Shown one piece after another: positions 9,009-18,460 of a stretch of DNA of 63,946 nucleotides. Made by a program: the position numbers and the translations under genes. Position 1 is the stretch's first letter; the number at the start of each line of letters is the position of its first letter. This stretch comes from Spirochaetales bacterium (GTDB lineage Bacteria > Spirochaetota > Spirochaetia > DSM-27196 > Salinispiraceae): assembly GCA_009991955.1 (NCBI GenBank), contig JAACWS010000020.1, positions 1-63,946 on the forward strand. Direction: 5' to 3'. The notes beneath the pieces were generated by a model. That model made no database searches and had not been told where the DNA came from. It worked only from the letters and a program-made list of their open reading frames with translations.

Positions 9009-9038
9009 GGCCCATCATTCGGAGATGGGCCTTCCTTT
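9009..9038 (+). terminator. intrinsic terminator of the flagellar rod operon
   Basis: GGCCCATC / GATGGGCC (9009-9016 and 9024-9031), eight perfect pairs with a 7-base loop, followed by TTCCTTTT. It lies 30 bases after the FlgJ-like stop codon. Confidence 0.85.
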
Positions 9039-9134
9039 TGGGCGGTTAATTCTCTATATTAAAAGGGTTAGTATGTTCGCCAATATAAAAAACAACTTGG
9101 TACGGAAATTGCTAATAGTCTTCGGAGGCTCATT

Positions 9135-9989
9135 ATGGTTAATCAAGCTAAGAAAGAACGGGACTTTACCGAAGATGGTCTTGCTGTATATTTCGATCAG
9201 ATTCGATCAAACCCCCTCTTGACCTTCGAAGAAGAGTTAGAGCTTTCACGAAAAATAGAGGCCGGGGATGATCTAGCCAAAGATAAACTTATTGAGTCGA
9301 ATCTACGGCTCGTGATAAAAATTGCGAAACAGTATCTATGCCCGGGAATTACTTTACTTGATCTGGTTCAGGAAGGAAATCTTGGGCTTCTTCAGGCGGC
9401 GAGTAAATACGATCATCGCAAACAGGTCCGTTTCTCTACCTACGCTTCGTGGTGGATTCGCCAGAGCATAACCCGGGCGTTAGCTAATAAGAAAAGATGT
9501 ATTCGGATGCCCCATCGGAAAGAGGATCAACTCAAGAAGATTCAGGCTGCCTACCACGTTCTCAGTCAGCGTTATATGCGAAAACCTCGGATCGAAGAAA
9601 TTTGTGAATTTCTTAACCTTCAAAGAGAAGAAGTTTTGTCAATCCTGACTCTCAGTGAGCAGGTTGCGAGTCTGGATAGCGAGACCTTGGTCGATGGTGG
9701 ATCGCTTTATGATGTGGTTTTGGATTATTCCTATTCTCCTGACCGCAGTTTTATGGAAAAGATTGTTCAGGAAACTCTTGAAAAACTTTTAGGAAACCTT
9801 TTACCCCGGGAACAGGACGTCTTACGTTCGCGGTTTGGGCTTCAAGGAGCACAGAGATTTACCTTAAAGGAAATCGCCGATAGGCTCGAAGTGAGTCCTG
9901 AAACTGTCCGACAAATAGAACTACGGTCGATAAGAAAATTAAAGGAAGCTGCGGGCGAATACAAAGATATTCTTCTACAGGATATGTAA
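9135..9989 (+). CDS. sigma-70 family group-2 RNA polymerase sigma factor (RpoD/RpoS-like)
   Basis: A 284-residue sigma factor that lacks the long region 1.1 and the non-conserved insert of primary RpoD, so it is of group-2 size (RpoS/RpoH-like). Region 1.2 is at about 15-45. Region 2 includes NLRLVIKIAKQY and FSTYASWWIRQSITRA. Region 3 follows, and region 4 contains LPREQDVLRSRFGLQG with the HTH EIADRLEVSPETVRQIE. Region 2.4 reads NKKRCIRMP rather than the usual QARTIRIP, so promoter preference may differ slightly from the housekeeping factor. The start has CGGAGG just upstream. It follows the flagellar operon terminator and is probably separately transcribed. Confidence 0.9.
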   Translation: MVNQAKKERDFTEDGLAVYFDQIRSNPLLTFEEELELSRKIEAGDDLAKDKLIESNLRLVIKIAKQYLCPGITLLDLVQEGNLGLLQAASKYDHRKQVRFSTYASWWIRQSITRALANKKRCIRMPHRKEDQLKKIQAAYHVLSQRYMRKPRIEEICEFLNLQREEVLSILTLSEQVASLDSETLVDGGSLYDVVLDYSYSPDRSFMEKIVQETLEKLLGNLLPREQDVLRSRFGLQGAQRFTLKEIADRLEVSPETVRQIELRSIRKLKEAAGEYKDILLQDM

Positions 9990-9995
9990 TATTGG

Positions 9996-10952
9996 TTGTC
10001 TATGGGACGAACGCCACGAAAAAGTACTGTGCATGCACCAGTCTCTACACAAATAATGCTAGTTTTGGGCATTATTCTCGTTCTAAGTTTGGTCCTTTGG
10101 TCCGTGCTTGGGCAAAGATCGGTGGATGCTGTCGATGAAACGGTAGCAGAACAACCGGGTCCGATAACCGATCCGGAATCAAATTCCGAATATAGACCAA
10201 CGATAGAAACTGCACAACAACTCCAAGAAAAGGATCCCAAAGACAAAAAAGACCCAACAGACAAAAAGAAAATACCGGTCGTTATTGTTTTAGACGACGT
10301 TGGGTACGATATGAAGTTGCTGGAGACGTTTCTAAGGATTCCGATACCCCTAACTTATGCAATTTTGCCCGGACTAAGAGATACTAAAGATTCGGCTCGG
10401 ATCTTGAATGCTCGTGGAGTAGAAACAATTCTTCACCTTCCTATGGAAAATGTGGCGGGTACCTATCCAGGGCCTGGGACGTTATTCGACACTATGGCCG
10501 ATGAAGAACTCTTGGCTGTCCTCCAAGAGGATATTGAACAAGTCCCGGGTATTTCAGGTATGAACAATCATATGGGTAGCAAAGGAACTCAGGATGAAAG
10601 AATTGTCCAAATAGTCCTGGACTATGGGCGATCGAGAGGATTATTTTTTCTGGACTCGAGGACGACAAGTGATACTCTCGTACCATTTGTTGCGGAAAAA
10701 CTTCAGGTACCAATTTTGGAGCGTCATGTGTTTTTAGATAACGAAAGAGAAACAGAAGCGATTCGTCTCGCCCTCGAAGAAGGTCTTAAAAGTGCCGAAG
10801 CCCGGGGATACGCGGTAATGATAGGCCATGTTTGGTCCCAGGAGTTAGCGGATATAATTTTTGACCTCTATCCAGAAATATTGGAGAGGGGTTACGAGTT
10901 TACAACCCTTGCTCAACTGCTCGGGGTCAAGTTTCCCGATCCTTACCGATGA
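9996..10952 (+). CDS. divergent polysaccharide deacetylase family protein (YibQ-like)
   Basis: Membrane-anchored protein of the divergent polysaccharide deacetylase family (Pfam PF04748 type). The 318 residues have one N-terminal transmembrane helix (about 14-34) and a charged lysine/aspartate-rich linker (about 60-90). A catalytic-barrel domain then starts VVIVLDDVGYD and contains HLPMEN, NNHMGS and FFLDSRTT motifs. The substrate is unknown. An envelope or polysaccharide role is inferred. The start is uncertain: TTG at 9996 or ATG at 10002, neither with a strong ribosome binding site. Its stop overlaps the tsaD start by 4 bases. Confidence 0.85.
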   Translation: MSMGRTPRKSTVHAPVSTQIMLVLGIILVLSLVLWSVLGQRSVDAVDETVAEQPGPITDPESNSEYRPTIETAQQLQEKDPKDKKDPTDKKKIPVVIVLDDVGYDMKLLETFLRIPIPLTYAILPGLRDTKDSARILNARGVETILHLPMENVAGTYPGPGTLFDTMADEELLAVLQEDIEQVPGISGMNNHMGSKGTQDERIVQIVLDYGRSRGLFFLDSRTTSDTLVPFVAEKLQVPILERHVFLDNERETEAIRLALEEGLKSAEARGYAVMIGHVWSQELADIIFDLYPEILERGYEFTTLAQLLGVKFPDPYR

Positions 10953-11962
10953 TAATCCTGGGAATTGAAACCTCCTGCGACGAGTGCTCTATTGCTCTGG
11001 TTGAGGATGGTAAAAAGATCCTATCCCATGTCATTGCGACTCAAATACCCTTTCACGCTCCTTTTGACGGTGTAGTACCAGAAATTGCTAGCAGAAAGCA
11101 CGTCGAATGGATACGGGGCGTCTATAAAAAAGCAATTTTCGAGTCCGGTTTGACGTCTTCGGCAATTGATGGCATTGCGGTAACCAATCGTCCCGGTCTA
11201 AGTGGTAGTTTGATCGTCGGCCTAACCTTTGCTAAAGCCCTATCTATGGCTCTCGAAAAACCATTCATAGGAATCGACCATGTACTTGCCCATCTCTATG
11301 CTCCGCAACTTGAATTCTCTATTGGCTACCCCTATTTAGGGTTGTTAGTATCCGGCGGCCACAGTCTTATTTGTCGGGTAAATAGTCATGATAAGGTAGA
11401 AACGTTGGGTGCGAGTATCGATGACGCTGTGGGCGAAGCCTTTGACAAGGTGGCGAAACATCTGGGTCTCGGATATCCGGGTGGAAAGGCAATCGATCAA
11501 TTAGCACGAAAAGGAAATCCCCGGGCGTATCTTTTTCCAAAAGCGAATTTGTACAAGGGAGATCATCCCTACGATTTTTCTTTCTCGGGAATTAAGAATG
11601 CGGTAGTTAACCAAAAAGATCAATTTTGGGATCAAACCAGCGACCAGAGCGTACAGAATATTTGTGCTAGCTTTGAAAAAGTAGCTGTCGATACGCTCTT
11701 AAAAAAAGTGCTTAAGGCTGCTGTCGAGACGGGCATCCATAGAATTGTAGCCGGTGGAGGAGTGGCCGCAAACACCTACCTAAGAAATACCCTATCGGCA
11801 TTGGACGACTATGAAACCTACTATCCCTCGTACTCTCTGTGCACCGATAATGGTGCTATGATAGCTGGACTCGGGTATCACTACCTCATTCGGGGAGTCG
11901 AAAGCCCCCTTTCAGAAACTGTATATCCCAGGGTGCCCGGATTTCGGAAAGCGTATCCTTAG
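10949..11962 (+). CDS. tsaD: tRNA N6-threonylcarbamoyladenosine transferase TsaD
   Basis: Catalytic subunit for the t6A37 modification of ANN-decoding tRNAs, working with TsaB, TsaC and TsaE. The 337 residues match the family length. The N-terminus ILGIETSCDEC, the metal-binding H111 and H115 in HVLAH, and SGGHS and GGGVAAN motifs are all present. It overlaps the preceding gene by ATGA, indicating translational coupling. tRNA-Thr, a substrate class for t6A, is encoded 4 kb upstream. Confidence 0.95.
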   Translation: MIILGIETSCDECSIALVEDGKKILSHVIATQIPFHAPFDGVVPEIASRKHVEWIRGVYKKAIFESGLTSSAIDGIAVTNRPGLSGSLIVGLTFAKALSMALEKPFIGIDHVLAHLYAPQLEFSIGYPYLGLLVSGGHSLICRVNSHDKVETLGASIDDAVGEAFDKVAKHLGLGYPGGKAIDQLARKGNPRAYLFPKANLYKGDHPYDFSFSGIKNAVVNQKDQFWDQTSDQSVQNICASFEKVAVDTLLKKVLKAAVETGIHRIVAGGGVAANTYLRNTLSALDDYETYYPSYSLCTDNGAMIAGLGYHYLIRGVESPLSETVYPRVPGFRKAYP

Positions 11963-11981
11963 ATCGTTTTCGCCCCATTGT

Positions 11982-12950
11982 TTAGTCCTCATTCCATAGA
12001 CCCTCGGTCAACTCTTCGAAACTTTGGACTACTGGTCGATTGCTTGTCGATTGGGCGGCTTGAACGATTGTCTGACCGAGTCGAAGAAATGCTCGTTTGG
12101 TTGAACTCATTTCTTCCAGATCAAAAAGAAGTTTTTGGGTGTTTATAAGATTGCGAAGGTCCGGGTGCCAGGGAATGAGGCCAAGATACCCGGCGTCTAC
12201 TCCAAGATGGCGCTCACAGGCCTTTTGTATATTTGAGCCGAGGGACAAATCTCGTTGGTGCGTACCCATATTTAAGATAATTCGAGGTTTAAAATTTTTT
12301 AAGTCTCGGGAAATGTTTTCTGCTGCATCGGGGTTTTCTTTACGTATTCGTTCCAGAACCCCATCCAAACCGATTCCCGAACCCGAGTCCAGATTTCGGT
12401 GATTCATTTCGATAGCAATCTTCCCTTCTGGGCTACGATTTTTTGTGTGTTGTTGAAAGATTCGAAGGGCGGCATTTTTAATAAATCCATAGCCGTTTAA
12501 AAGAGCTGGAATTTCTGGAGTAGTGACCACGATTCCCTGATGGGAGAAAAGAAACCCATCCAGTATGAAGGTTCCTATCCCCGCTCCAAGATCGAGGATT
12601 ACAAAGTCGCATACTAGTTTTTGGATTTCTTTTTGTAATTTTCGCCGAAACCAGACCGGTGGGTTCGCCGTTCCGGACAGCTGGCCGTCTCCAGGTATCA
12701 AATACAAACGTTCGAATCGGGTTGAAAGGATTAGGTCATCTATATGCTTTTCTTGCCGGTGAACGAGGCTGCCGAGGCCCGGATTGCGGTTCTTGATACC
12801 CAGGAGAGTATGAAGATTACTTCCCCCCAGGTCAGCATCGATGAGGATGACCGTTTTTCCCAGTTGGGCCAGAGCTACCGCTGTATGAACTGCAGTGAGG
12901 GTTTTCCCCACACCACCTTTACCGCTAGCAAATGGAAGGATTACGGGCAT
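11982..12950 (-). CDS. ParA/MinD-like P-loop ATPase
   Basis: A 322-residue cytoplasmic ATPase with the deviant Walker A motif SGKGGVGKT (K11 and K16) and IDADLGGSNLHTLLG. Further FVILDLGAGIG-type motifs are typical of MinD/ParA/FlhG proteins. The C-terminus carries no obvious amphipathic MinD membrane helix and there is no minC, parB or flhF neighbour. The exact role (septum placement, chromosome or flagellar number) therefore cannot be decided. It is convergent with tsaD and divergent from apt. Confidence 0.8.
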   Translation of the reverse strand: MPVILPFASGKGGVGKTLTAVHTAVALAQLGKTVILIDADLGGSNLHTLLGIKNRNPGLGSLVHRQEKHIDDLILSTRFERLYLIPGDGQLSGTANPPVWFRRKLQKEIQKLVCDFVILDLGAGIGTFILDGFLFSHQGIVVTTPEIPALLNGYGFIKNAALRIFQQHTKNRSPEGKIAIEMNHRNLDSGSGIGLDGVLERIRKENPDAAENISRDLKNFKPRIILNMGTHQRDLSLGSNIQKACERHLGVDAGYLGLIPWHPDLRNLINTQKLLFDLEEMSSTKRAFLRLGQTIVQAAQSTSNRPVVQSFEELTEGLWNED

Positions 12951-13014
12951 ACATTCAGTATGGAGTCCCGAGTCGATCTTTGCAAGGTAGAACAGCTATG
13001 ATAGAGTTGGAGCC

Positions 13015-13545
13015 ATGAAAGAGTTTAATCTGGATGGGTCAATACGACGGGTTCTGAACTTTCCAAAGCCGGGTATAACCTTTTATGACATCACCAGTGT
13101 GATTGCCGATCCCCGGGCCTTTCGTCACTGTATTGATGGGCTCAAGGAACATGTAATATCTTTGGGTGCAGATACCCTCGCAGGGGTAGAAGCCCGGGGG
13201 TTCGTTTTTGCCGCACCCTTGGCAGTCGAACTCGGTTTACCCCTTTTGCTTCTTAGAAAAAAAGGAAAGCTTCCTGGAAAGGTCTTTAGCAGAAAGTATT
13301 CCCTCGAATACGGTCAAGATGAGATTTGCGTTCATCAGGCAGATGTCGTCCCCGGAGCAAAGGTACTCATTATAGATGACCTCATTGCTACTGGTGGTAC
13401 CCTAAAAGCCGCAGCAGATATGTTATCCGATGCCGGTGCCTTGGTGGCGGGGTTTTCTGCGGTAGTAGGTCTACCTTTTCTTGGCTACCCCGAACTCTTG
13501 GTGCCTTACGAAGCAAAAACGCTCATCGAATACACCGGTGAGTAA
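13015..13545 (+). CDS. apt: adenine phosphoribosyltransferase
   Basis: Purine salvage enzyme converting adenine and PRPP to AMP. The 176 residues match bacterial Apt. The signature PRPP-binding motif VLIIDDLIATGGT lies at 117-129, GVEARGFVFAAPLA is at about 58-70, and the flexible-loop KKGKLPG is at 82-88. It is transcribed away from the ParA-like gene across a 64-bp gap and is followed by tRNA-Gln on the same strand. Confidence 0.95.
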   Translation: MKEFNLDGSIRRVLNFPKPGITFYDITSVIADPRAFRHCIDGLKEHVISLGADTLAGVEARGFVFAAPLAVELGLPLLLLRKKGKLPGKVFSRKYSLEYGQDEICVHQADVVPGAKVLIIDDLIATGGTLKAAADMLSDAGALVAGFSAVVGLPFLGYPELLVPYEAKTLIEYTGE

Positions 13546-13552
13546 CAGTGTC

Positions 13553-13581
13553 TTGACAGAGGGATTTCTAGTTGGTACTTT
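13553..13581 (+). promoter_or_regulatory. promoter of tRNA-Gln(CTG)
   Basis: Perfect TTGACA (13553-13558), a 17-bp spacer and TACTTT (13576-13581), ending 10 bases before the mature tRNA. It has the same layout as the promoters predicted for two other tRNA genes in this window. Confidence 0.65.
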
Positions 13582-13591
13582 TCTGCAACAT

Positions 13592-13662
13592 TTCCCGGTG
13601 GTGTAACGGTAGCACTACAGATTCTGGTTCTGTTTGTGAGGGTTCAAATCCTTCCCGGGAAG
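13592..13662 (+). tRNA. tRNA-Gln (anticodon CTG)
   Basis: The acceptor stem TTCCCGG/CCGGGAA has discriminator G. The anticodon stem ACAGA/TCTGT encloses TTCTGGT, giving anticodon CTG. The T-arm is GAGGG-TTCAAAT-CCTTC. CCA is not encoded. Its transcript could run on into the carAB leader region, since no terminator intervenes before 13875. Confidence 0.95.
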
Positions 13663-13713
13663 GTACTGGAGACTTCTAAAAAACCCTAGTCTATACGAGC
13701 ACATGGTCTTAAA

Positions 13714-13730
13714 TCATTGCACTGCAATGA
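13714..13730. repeat. intergenic hairpin element, copy 1 (TCATTGC-ACT-GCAATGA)
   Basis: Perfect 7-bp arms around ACT, with C-T-T following as in copy 3. It lies inside a wider inverted repeat, AACC(C)TAG at 13682-13689 and CTAGGTT at 13735-13741. It is placed between tRNA-Gln and the carAB leader. Related elements occur at 18419 and 30113. Confidence 0.6.
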
Positions 13731-13773
13731 CTTGCTAGGTTAGAAAAGCAGATAGGTGGTCTTCATCCTGATT

Positions 13774-13797
13774 CTTGAGAAATTCGAATTCTTCGAG
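13774..13797 (+). other. predicted RNA hairpin just upstream of the leader-peptide ribosome binding site
   Basis: CTTGA pairs with TCGAG (one G-T) and continues with GAA pairing to TTC across one bulged base. The stem ends next to the GGAG of the leader ORF ribosome binding site, so it may modulate leader translation. Confidence 0.35.
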
Positions 13798-13806
13798 GAG
13801 AAGGCA

Positions 13807-13887
13807 ATGATTTTTAGTGTTGCTCGTCGAAAGCAGGAAAGGGTATCTGGACCCGCGGGCCTAAGAAATTGTAGAAAACCGGCATAG
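13807..13887 (+). CDS. putative 26-residue arginine-rich leader peptide of carAB
   Basis: ATG at 13807 is preceded by GAGGAGAAGG (GGAG 6-7 bases upstream). The 26-codon frame ends with TAG at 13885-13887. Five of the 26 residues are arginine (positions 7, 8, 12, 20, 23; codons CGT, CGA, AGG, AGA, AGA). The last codons form the 5' arm of the intrinsic terminator at 13875-13902, and the TAG is exactly the three-base loop. Carbamoyl phosphate feeds arginine synthesis, so this looks like a ribosome-mediated attenuator. A ribosome held at Arg20 or Arg23 would cover the 5' arm and prevent termination. No dedicated antiterminator strand was found, so the mechanism may resemble pyrBI-type coupling. 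Function is inferred. Confidence 0.6.
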   Translation: MIFSVARRKQERVSGPAGLRNCRKPA

Positions 13888-13902
13888 TGCCGGTTTTTTT
13901 TT
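13875..13902 (+). terminator. intrinsic terminator/attenuator in the carAB leader
   Basis: AAAACCGGCA / TGCCGGTTTT (13875-13884 and 13888-13897) with loop TAG, followed by an uninterrupted T-run to 13902. It lies 25 bases before the carA start and overlaps the end of the arginine-rich leader ORF. It may also end the tRNA-Gln transcript. Confidence 0.9.
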
Positions 13903-13927
13903 CACCGAAAGACACAGGAGGCGACAA

Positions 13928-15121
13928 GTGGAACGGACGTTCTTGGTATTAGAGAGCGGTGAGGTATTCGCTGGATCCGGCTTTGGCTACTCAGCTCCAA
14001 CACTAGACGAGGTAGTTCCTAGACAATTACGTTTTTCGGCGGTCGGCGAGGTTGTATTTAATACTGCCATGGTCGGGTACCACGAGGTTCTTACCGACCC
14101 ATCTTACACAGGACAATTAGTAGTAATGACCTACCCCCATATAGGAAATTACGGGACAAAAGACGAATGGAGCGAAAGTGGTCCTCTCCACGATACCCAT
14201 GGATGTATTGTCGATCCGAGGCCAGTGAAGGCTGCGGGGTTTATAGTTAGGAGTTTGTACCGTGGTCCCGTCGCGGACGATCGAGTTACGGTAGATGCGT
14301 ACCTTCGGACCAACGAAATTCCCGGAATATCCGATATCGACACCCGCAGGCTCACCTTACTACTCAGAGACAAAGGAAGTAAGGGGGGGGTCCTGATTAG
14401 AAGTCGGTTTAGTCAGGCCCAGGAACTCTCCCGTCCAGAGGTCGATGCAGCAATGAAGTATCTTAAGGCCTATCCTTCGATGGCCGGCCTAAATCTGGTG
14501 CCGATGGTTGGTACCAAGTACGAAATCCCCAACAACGAAATAAGCGACAAATTGCACATAGCGCTCTTCGACTGCGGGGTTAAAGCCAATATTATACAGG
14601 AGTTTTCAAAGCTCAATTGCCGGATATCGGTGTTTCCTTCCGATTCCTCGGCTGAACGGATTTTACAATCCAACCCCGATGGGGTGATGATATCGAACGG
14701 GCCAGGAGATCCTGGCACCCTTATTGAACAGACCGAGGTGGTAAAAAATCTTATAGGAAAAATACCGGTATTTGGTATCTGTCTTGGCCATCAATTAATC
14801 GCCCAAGCTCTTGGGGCGAAAACCTACAAAATGAAATTTGGGCACCACGGGATTAACCATCCTGTTAGGGATGAGAGAACGAAGAGAGTGTTTGTGACCA
14901 GTCAAAACCATGGTTTTGCGGTTGACGAAAAATCCCTTCCAAAAGAAGCCGAGGTGTGGTTTCGAAACGCTAATGACGGTACAAATGAGGGTATTTATAG
15001 CGATTCACTGGCTCTCTATACCGCTCAATTTCATCCCGAGTCCGCTCCAGGCCCGTACGATAGTCATTGGATATTCAAAGCCTTTCTAAATGCGATCCCC
15101 CCTCGAAAGGAGAAGCGCTAA
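13928..15121 (+). CDS. carA: carbamoyl-phosphate synthase small subunit
   Basis: Glutamine amidotransferase subunit that supplies ammonia to CarB for carbamoyl phosphate, the precursor of arginine and pyrimidines. The 397 residues contain an N-terminal small-subunit domain and a class I glutaminase domain. The catalytic triad is C285 (FGICLGHQ), H369 and E371 (FHPESAP). The start is GTG with AGGAGG 6 bases upstream. Its stop and the carB ATG share one base (TAATG). A terminator 25 bases upstream and a short arginine-rich ORF suggest attenuation control. Confidence 0.96.
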   Translation: MERTFLVLESGEVFAGSGFGYSAPTLDEVVPRQLRFSAVGEVVFNTAMVGYHEVLTDPSYTGQLVVMTYPHIGNYGTKDEWSESGPLHDTHGCIVDPRPVKAAGFIVRSLYRGPVADDRVTVDAYLRTNEIPGISDIDTRRLTLLLRDKGSKGGVLIRSRFSQAQELSRPEVDAAMKYLKAYPSMAGLNLVPMVGTKYEIPNNEISDKLHIALFDCGVKANIIQEFSKLNCRISVFPSDSSAERILQSNPDGVMISNGPGDPGTLIEQTEVVKNLIGKIPVFGICLGHQLIAQALGAKTYKMKFGHHGINHPVRDERTKRVFVTSQNHGFAVDEKSLPKEAEVWFRNANDGTNEGIYSDSLALYTAQFHPESAPGPYDSHWIFKAFLNAIPPRKEKR

Positions 15122-18100
15122 TGCCCGCACGAAAAGATATTCATAAGATTCTCATTATTGGCTCAGGACCCATTGTGATAGGGCAGGCCTGTGAATTTGA
15201 CTACTCGGGCAATCAGGCAGTAAAGGCACTAAAGGAAGAAGGGTACCAGGTTGTGTTGGTCAATCCGAATCCTGCTACTATTATGACTACCCCAGGGGTA
15301 GCCGACGCGATCTATATGGATCCCTTAGAAGTACCGTACCTCGAGGCGATAATAGCAGCCGAGAGGCCAGACTGTCTTTTACCTACCATGGGAGGGCAAA
15401 CGGCCTTGAATGCAGCCCTAGCTTTGGGCAAGGCGGGAGTATTAGAAAAGTACAACCTGGAAGTCCTGGGAGCTAGTTTACCTAGCATCGAGCTGGCCGA
15501 AGATCGGGGAAAATTTAAGGAACTCATGGGCCAGATAGGATTAGAGTCTCCCCGTTCGGTATTGGCGAACTCTTACGAAGAGGCCATGGGCTTTGCCAAA
15601 GCTCAGGGAGTACCGCTCATTATTCGACCGAGTTTCACCTTGGGTGGACGGGGTGGCGGTATCGTAAATTCGTGGGAAGAAGTATCGCCCATGATAAAAC
15701 GTGCCCTGTCCGAAAGTCCTACCCACCAGTTACTTATTGAGGAGAGTCTTGTCGGTTGGAAAGAGTTCGAAATGGAAGTCATGCGCGACAAGGCCGACAA
15801 TGCGGTCATCATTTGTTCTATTGAAAATGTCGATCCTATGGGGGTTCATACGGGAGACAGTATCACCGTCGCCCCAATCCAGACCTTATCGGATGGGGAA
15901 TATCAAAAAATGCGTACTGCGTCGATCGAAATCCTCCGGGCGGTCGGCGTTGACTGTGGTGGCTCGAACGTTCAATTCGCCTATAACCCCCAAGACGGTC
16001 GTATGGTTGTTATAGAAATGAATCCTCGGGTAAGCCGCTCATCTGCCCTGGCCAGTAAAGCTACCGGCTTTCCAATTGCTCGTTCGAGTGCCAGGCTCGC
16101 CGTGGGATTCACCCTTGATGAAATTATAAACGATATAACCGGGAAAACCGTTAGCTGTTTCGAGCCCTCTTTGGACTATGTGGCCGTAAAGGTACCCCGC
16201 TTCGAGTTAGAAAAATTCCCGAGGGGCTACAACGAGCTTGGAACCCAAATGAAGAGCGTTGGAGAAAGTCTTGCCCTGGGAAGAACCTACAATGAGGCCT
16301 TGAACAAGGCAATTCGGGCTGCAGAGTTTGGTTTCCATGGGTTAGAAGACCTGGAGCTCTTCTCGAACAAAGAAATTGAGGGAATGTTACGAAAACTACA
16401 CCCGCGACGAATTTTTGCTGCCTATACGGCGATTAAACGGGGTGGATTTGAGGCCATAGGCCCGGTTAGCGAAATGACCGGGTACGATCCTTGGTTCTTG
16501 TATAACATGTACGAGCAGGCTGAGTTAGAAAAACGAATTCAACAGGAGGATCTTACCGAGGAGCTATTGCTTGAAGTAAAGCGAATGGGCATTTCCGATA
16601 AACGAATTGCTCGCTTAAAAACCGGTCCCGAGTCTATGGCGGCCTTTCTTTCCCATCGTCAAAAATGGACCGATACTTCCATTGCGGACTTACGAGATAC
16701 TATGAATATCCGAGCAGGATACCATTTCGTAGACACTTGTTCGGGTGAGTTTGAGGCCGAAACCCCGTATTTTTACTCAACTTACGGAGAAATAAACGAA
16801 GCGATACCTATGGAGGGGAAAAAGGTGGTAATTCTTGGCAGTGGCCCTAATAGGATCGGACAAGGACTCGAGTTTGATACCTGCTGTACCTTATCATCCC
16901 TTGCCTACAGGCGATTAGGAGTAAGAACCGCCCTTATCAATTCTAATCCCGAAACGGTTTCTACAGACTTCAACATTTCTGACCGCCTCTATTTGGAACC
17001 CCTCACGTTTGAAGATGTGAAAGAGGTGCTTCTTAGCGAGGGGGCTCGGGATGTAATAGTTCAGTTAGGTGGCCAGACTCCTCTAAATATGGCCGAGGAA
17101 CTCGAGGCCTTTGGGGCAAATATTATCGGTACCAGTGTGCAAAGCATTCGGGGTGCCGAGGATCGAAGGCTTTTCTCCGATCTAATGAAAAAAACCGGCT
17201 TGCGCCAGCCGGAGAACCGGAGCGCCGGGAATATGAACCAAGTCCAGGCCTTTGCGGAAGAAATTGGGTATCCGGTCCTTTTGCGACCTTCCTTCGTTCT
17301 TGGAGGAAAAAGTATGGCGGTGGTCTTTAACTCCCAGGAACTCTTGGCCTACGTTTCTCGGACCGATGTCGAAATCTCCGATGACAAGCCAATTTTGGTT
17401 GATCAGTTTCTGGAGGATGCTTTCGAGTACGACGTAGACGCCCTTTGTGATGGTACCAACGTCTACGTAGGGGGGATAATGCAACACATTGAAGCTGCGG
17501 GCGTCCATTCGGGTGACTCGGCCTGTGTCTTTCCCGCCTATTCTACTTCTGGCAAAATGAATGAGGCTATGATTAGGGCTACTGCGGCAATTGGACTCGA
17601 AGTCGGAGTTAATGGGTTTTTAAATATTCAATTTGCAGTGAAAGATAACGAACTCTACGTCCTGGAAGTAAACCCCCGAGCGAGTCGAACTGTCCCTTTC
17701 ATATCCAAGGCCAGTGGAGTCGACTTGGTCGATGCTGCGGTCAAAGTATGGGAAGGCATCGACCTCAAATCCCAGGGTCTTATCGACGAAAAGGTTTCTC
17801 GTTGTAAGTCAGTAGGCCTGGGACAGAGTATTGTCGGGTGGGCGGTAAAAGAGGCTATGTTTAGTTTTGACCGCTTTCGCGATACCGATCCCCTTTTAGG
17901 GCCAGAAATGAAAAGTACTGGCGAGGTAATTGGAATAGGGGCTAGTTTTGGGGAGGCTTTCTCCAAGGCATCGGCTGCAACGGGAACTCTTCTGCCTACT
18001 AGGGGGAGTGTTTTTGTGTCGGTCAACGACTATGACAAAGATCGTATAGTGCCAATTGTCAAAGAATTAGTGGATATGGGTTTCGAAATCAAAGCAACCC

Positions 18101-18399
18101 GAGGAACCGCCGAGTACCTTTTTGGGAAAGGAATACTAGCAGAGGTAATTCTGAAATATCATGAGGGGCATCCGAATATTGTCGACCATCTTCAGGCTGG
18201 AAAAATCGATTTGGTCATCAATACCCCCATGGGCCGGTATACCCAAAAAGATGATGGCTACTTACGAATAGAGACAATGCGTAACAAGATCCCTTATACG
18301 ACCACCACCTCTGCAGCCCTCGCAGCGGTGGAAGGCATAAAATACCTTCGGACCGGGGAGGTCGTTCCCCGAGCCCTCCCATCCTTGTCTACATCTTAA
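15121..18399 (+). CDS. carB: carbamoyl-phosphate synthase large subunit
   Basis: ATP-dependent synthetase of 1092 residues, close to the usual 1060-1090. It has two homologous ATP-grasp halves. The first begins [20 protein letters not shown] and contains MGGQTALN. The second begins [18 protein letters not shown] and contains [10 protein letters not shown]-terminal MGS-like allosteric domain (about 950-1075, including [12 protein letters not shown]) normally binds regulators such as UMP. The start at 15121 is supported by AAGGAG just upstream. The in-frame ATG at 15067 lies within carA. It is co-transcribed with carA. Confidence 0.97.
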   Translation: MPARKDIHKILIIGSGPIVIGQACEFDYSGNQAVKALKEEGYQVVLVNPNPATIMTTPGVADAIYMDPLEVPYLEAIIAAERPDCLLPTMGGQTALNAALALGKAGVLEKYNLEVLGASLPSIELAEDRGKFKELMGQIGLESPRSVLANSYEEAMGFAKAQGVPLIIRPSFTLGGRGGGIVNSWEEVSPMIKRALSESPTHQLLIEESLVGWKEFEMEVMRDKADNAVIICSIENVDPMGVHTGDSITVAPIQTLSDGEYQKMRTASIEILRAVGVDCGGSNVQFAYNPQDGRMVVIEMNPRVSRSSALASKATGFPIARSSARLAVGFTLDEIINDITGKTVSCFEPSLDYVAVKVPRFELEKFPRGYNELGTQMKSVGESLALGRTYNEALNKAIRAAEFGFHGLEDLELFSNKEIEGMLRKLHPRRIFAAYTAIKRGGFEAIGPVSEMTGYDPWFLYNMYEQAELEKRIQQEDLTEELLLEVKRMGISDKRIARLKTGPESMAAFLSHRQKWTDTSIADLRDTMNIRAGYHFVDTCSGEFEAETPYFYSTYGEINEAIPMEGKKVVILGSGPNRIGQGLEFDTCCTLSSLAYRRLGVRTALINSNPETVSTDFNISDRLYLEPLTFEDVKEVLLSEGARDVIVQLGGQTPLNMAEELEAFGANIIGTSVQSIRGAEDRRLFSDLMKKTGLRQPENRSAGNMNQVQAFAEEIGYPVLLRPSFVLGGKSMAVVFNSQELLAYVSRTDVEISDDKPILVDQFLEDAFEYDVDALCDGTNVYVGGIMQHIEAAGVHSGDSACVFPAYSTSGKMNEAMIRATAAIGLEVGVNGFLNIQFAVKDNELYVLEVNPRASRTVPFISKASGVDLVDAAVKVWEGIDLKSQGLIDEKVSRCKSVGLGQSIVGWAVKEAMFSFDRFRDTDPLLGPEMKSTGEVIGIGASFGEAFSKASAATGTLLPTRGSVFVSVNDYDKDRIVPIVKELVDMGFEIKATRGTAEYLFGKGILAEVILKYHEGHPNIVDHLQAGKIDLVINTPMGRYTQKDDGYLRIETMRNKIPYTTTTSAALAAVEGIKYLRTGEVVPRALPSLSTS

Positions 18400-18418
18400 C
18401 GTAAGGTACCTTTTTGCA

Positions 18419-18437
18419 GTCATTGCCGGGCGATGAC
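18419..18437. repeat. intergenic hairpin element, copy 2 (GTCATTGC-CGG-GCGATGAC)
   Basis: Eight-base arms around CGG. One A-to-G change in the right arm still pairs as G-U in RNA, and the loop differs from the other copies. It lies between the convergent carB and cimA genes. A weak GGCC-GAAC-GGCT hairpin followed by CGATTTT lies just downstream (18444-18455) and could act with it as a bidirectional terminator. Confidence 0.5.
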
Positions 18438-18460
18438 CACCAAGGCCGAACGGCTCGATT

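Noticed and set aside
8965-9222. 85-codon frame between the rod-binding gene and the sigma factor, including an internal ATG at 9073
   Set aside because: It overlaps the sigma-factor gene by nearly 90 bases in another frame, spans an intrinsic terminator, and has no strong ribosome binding site.
13663-13927. Possible tmRNA, 4.5S RNA, RNase P RNA or known riboswitch upstream of carA
   Set aside because: None of the signature sequences of these RNAs is present. The leader-ORF plus terminator explains the region better.
15067-18399. Numerous long open frames antisense to carB, gltB and the pyrophosphatase gene
   Set aside because: These are typical shadow frames in long conserved genes, without ribosome binding sites or family resemblance.
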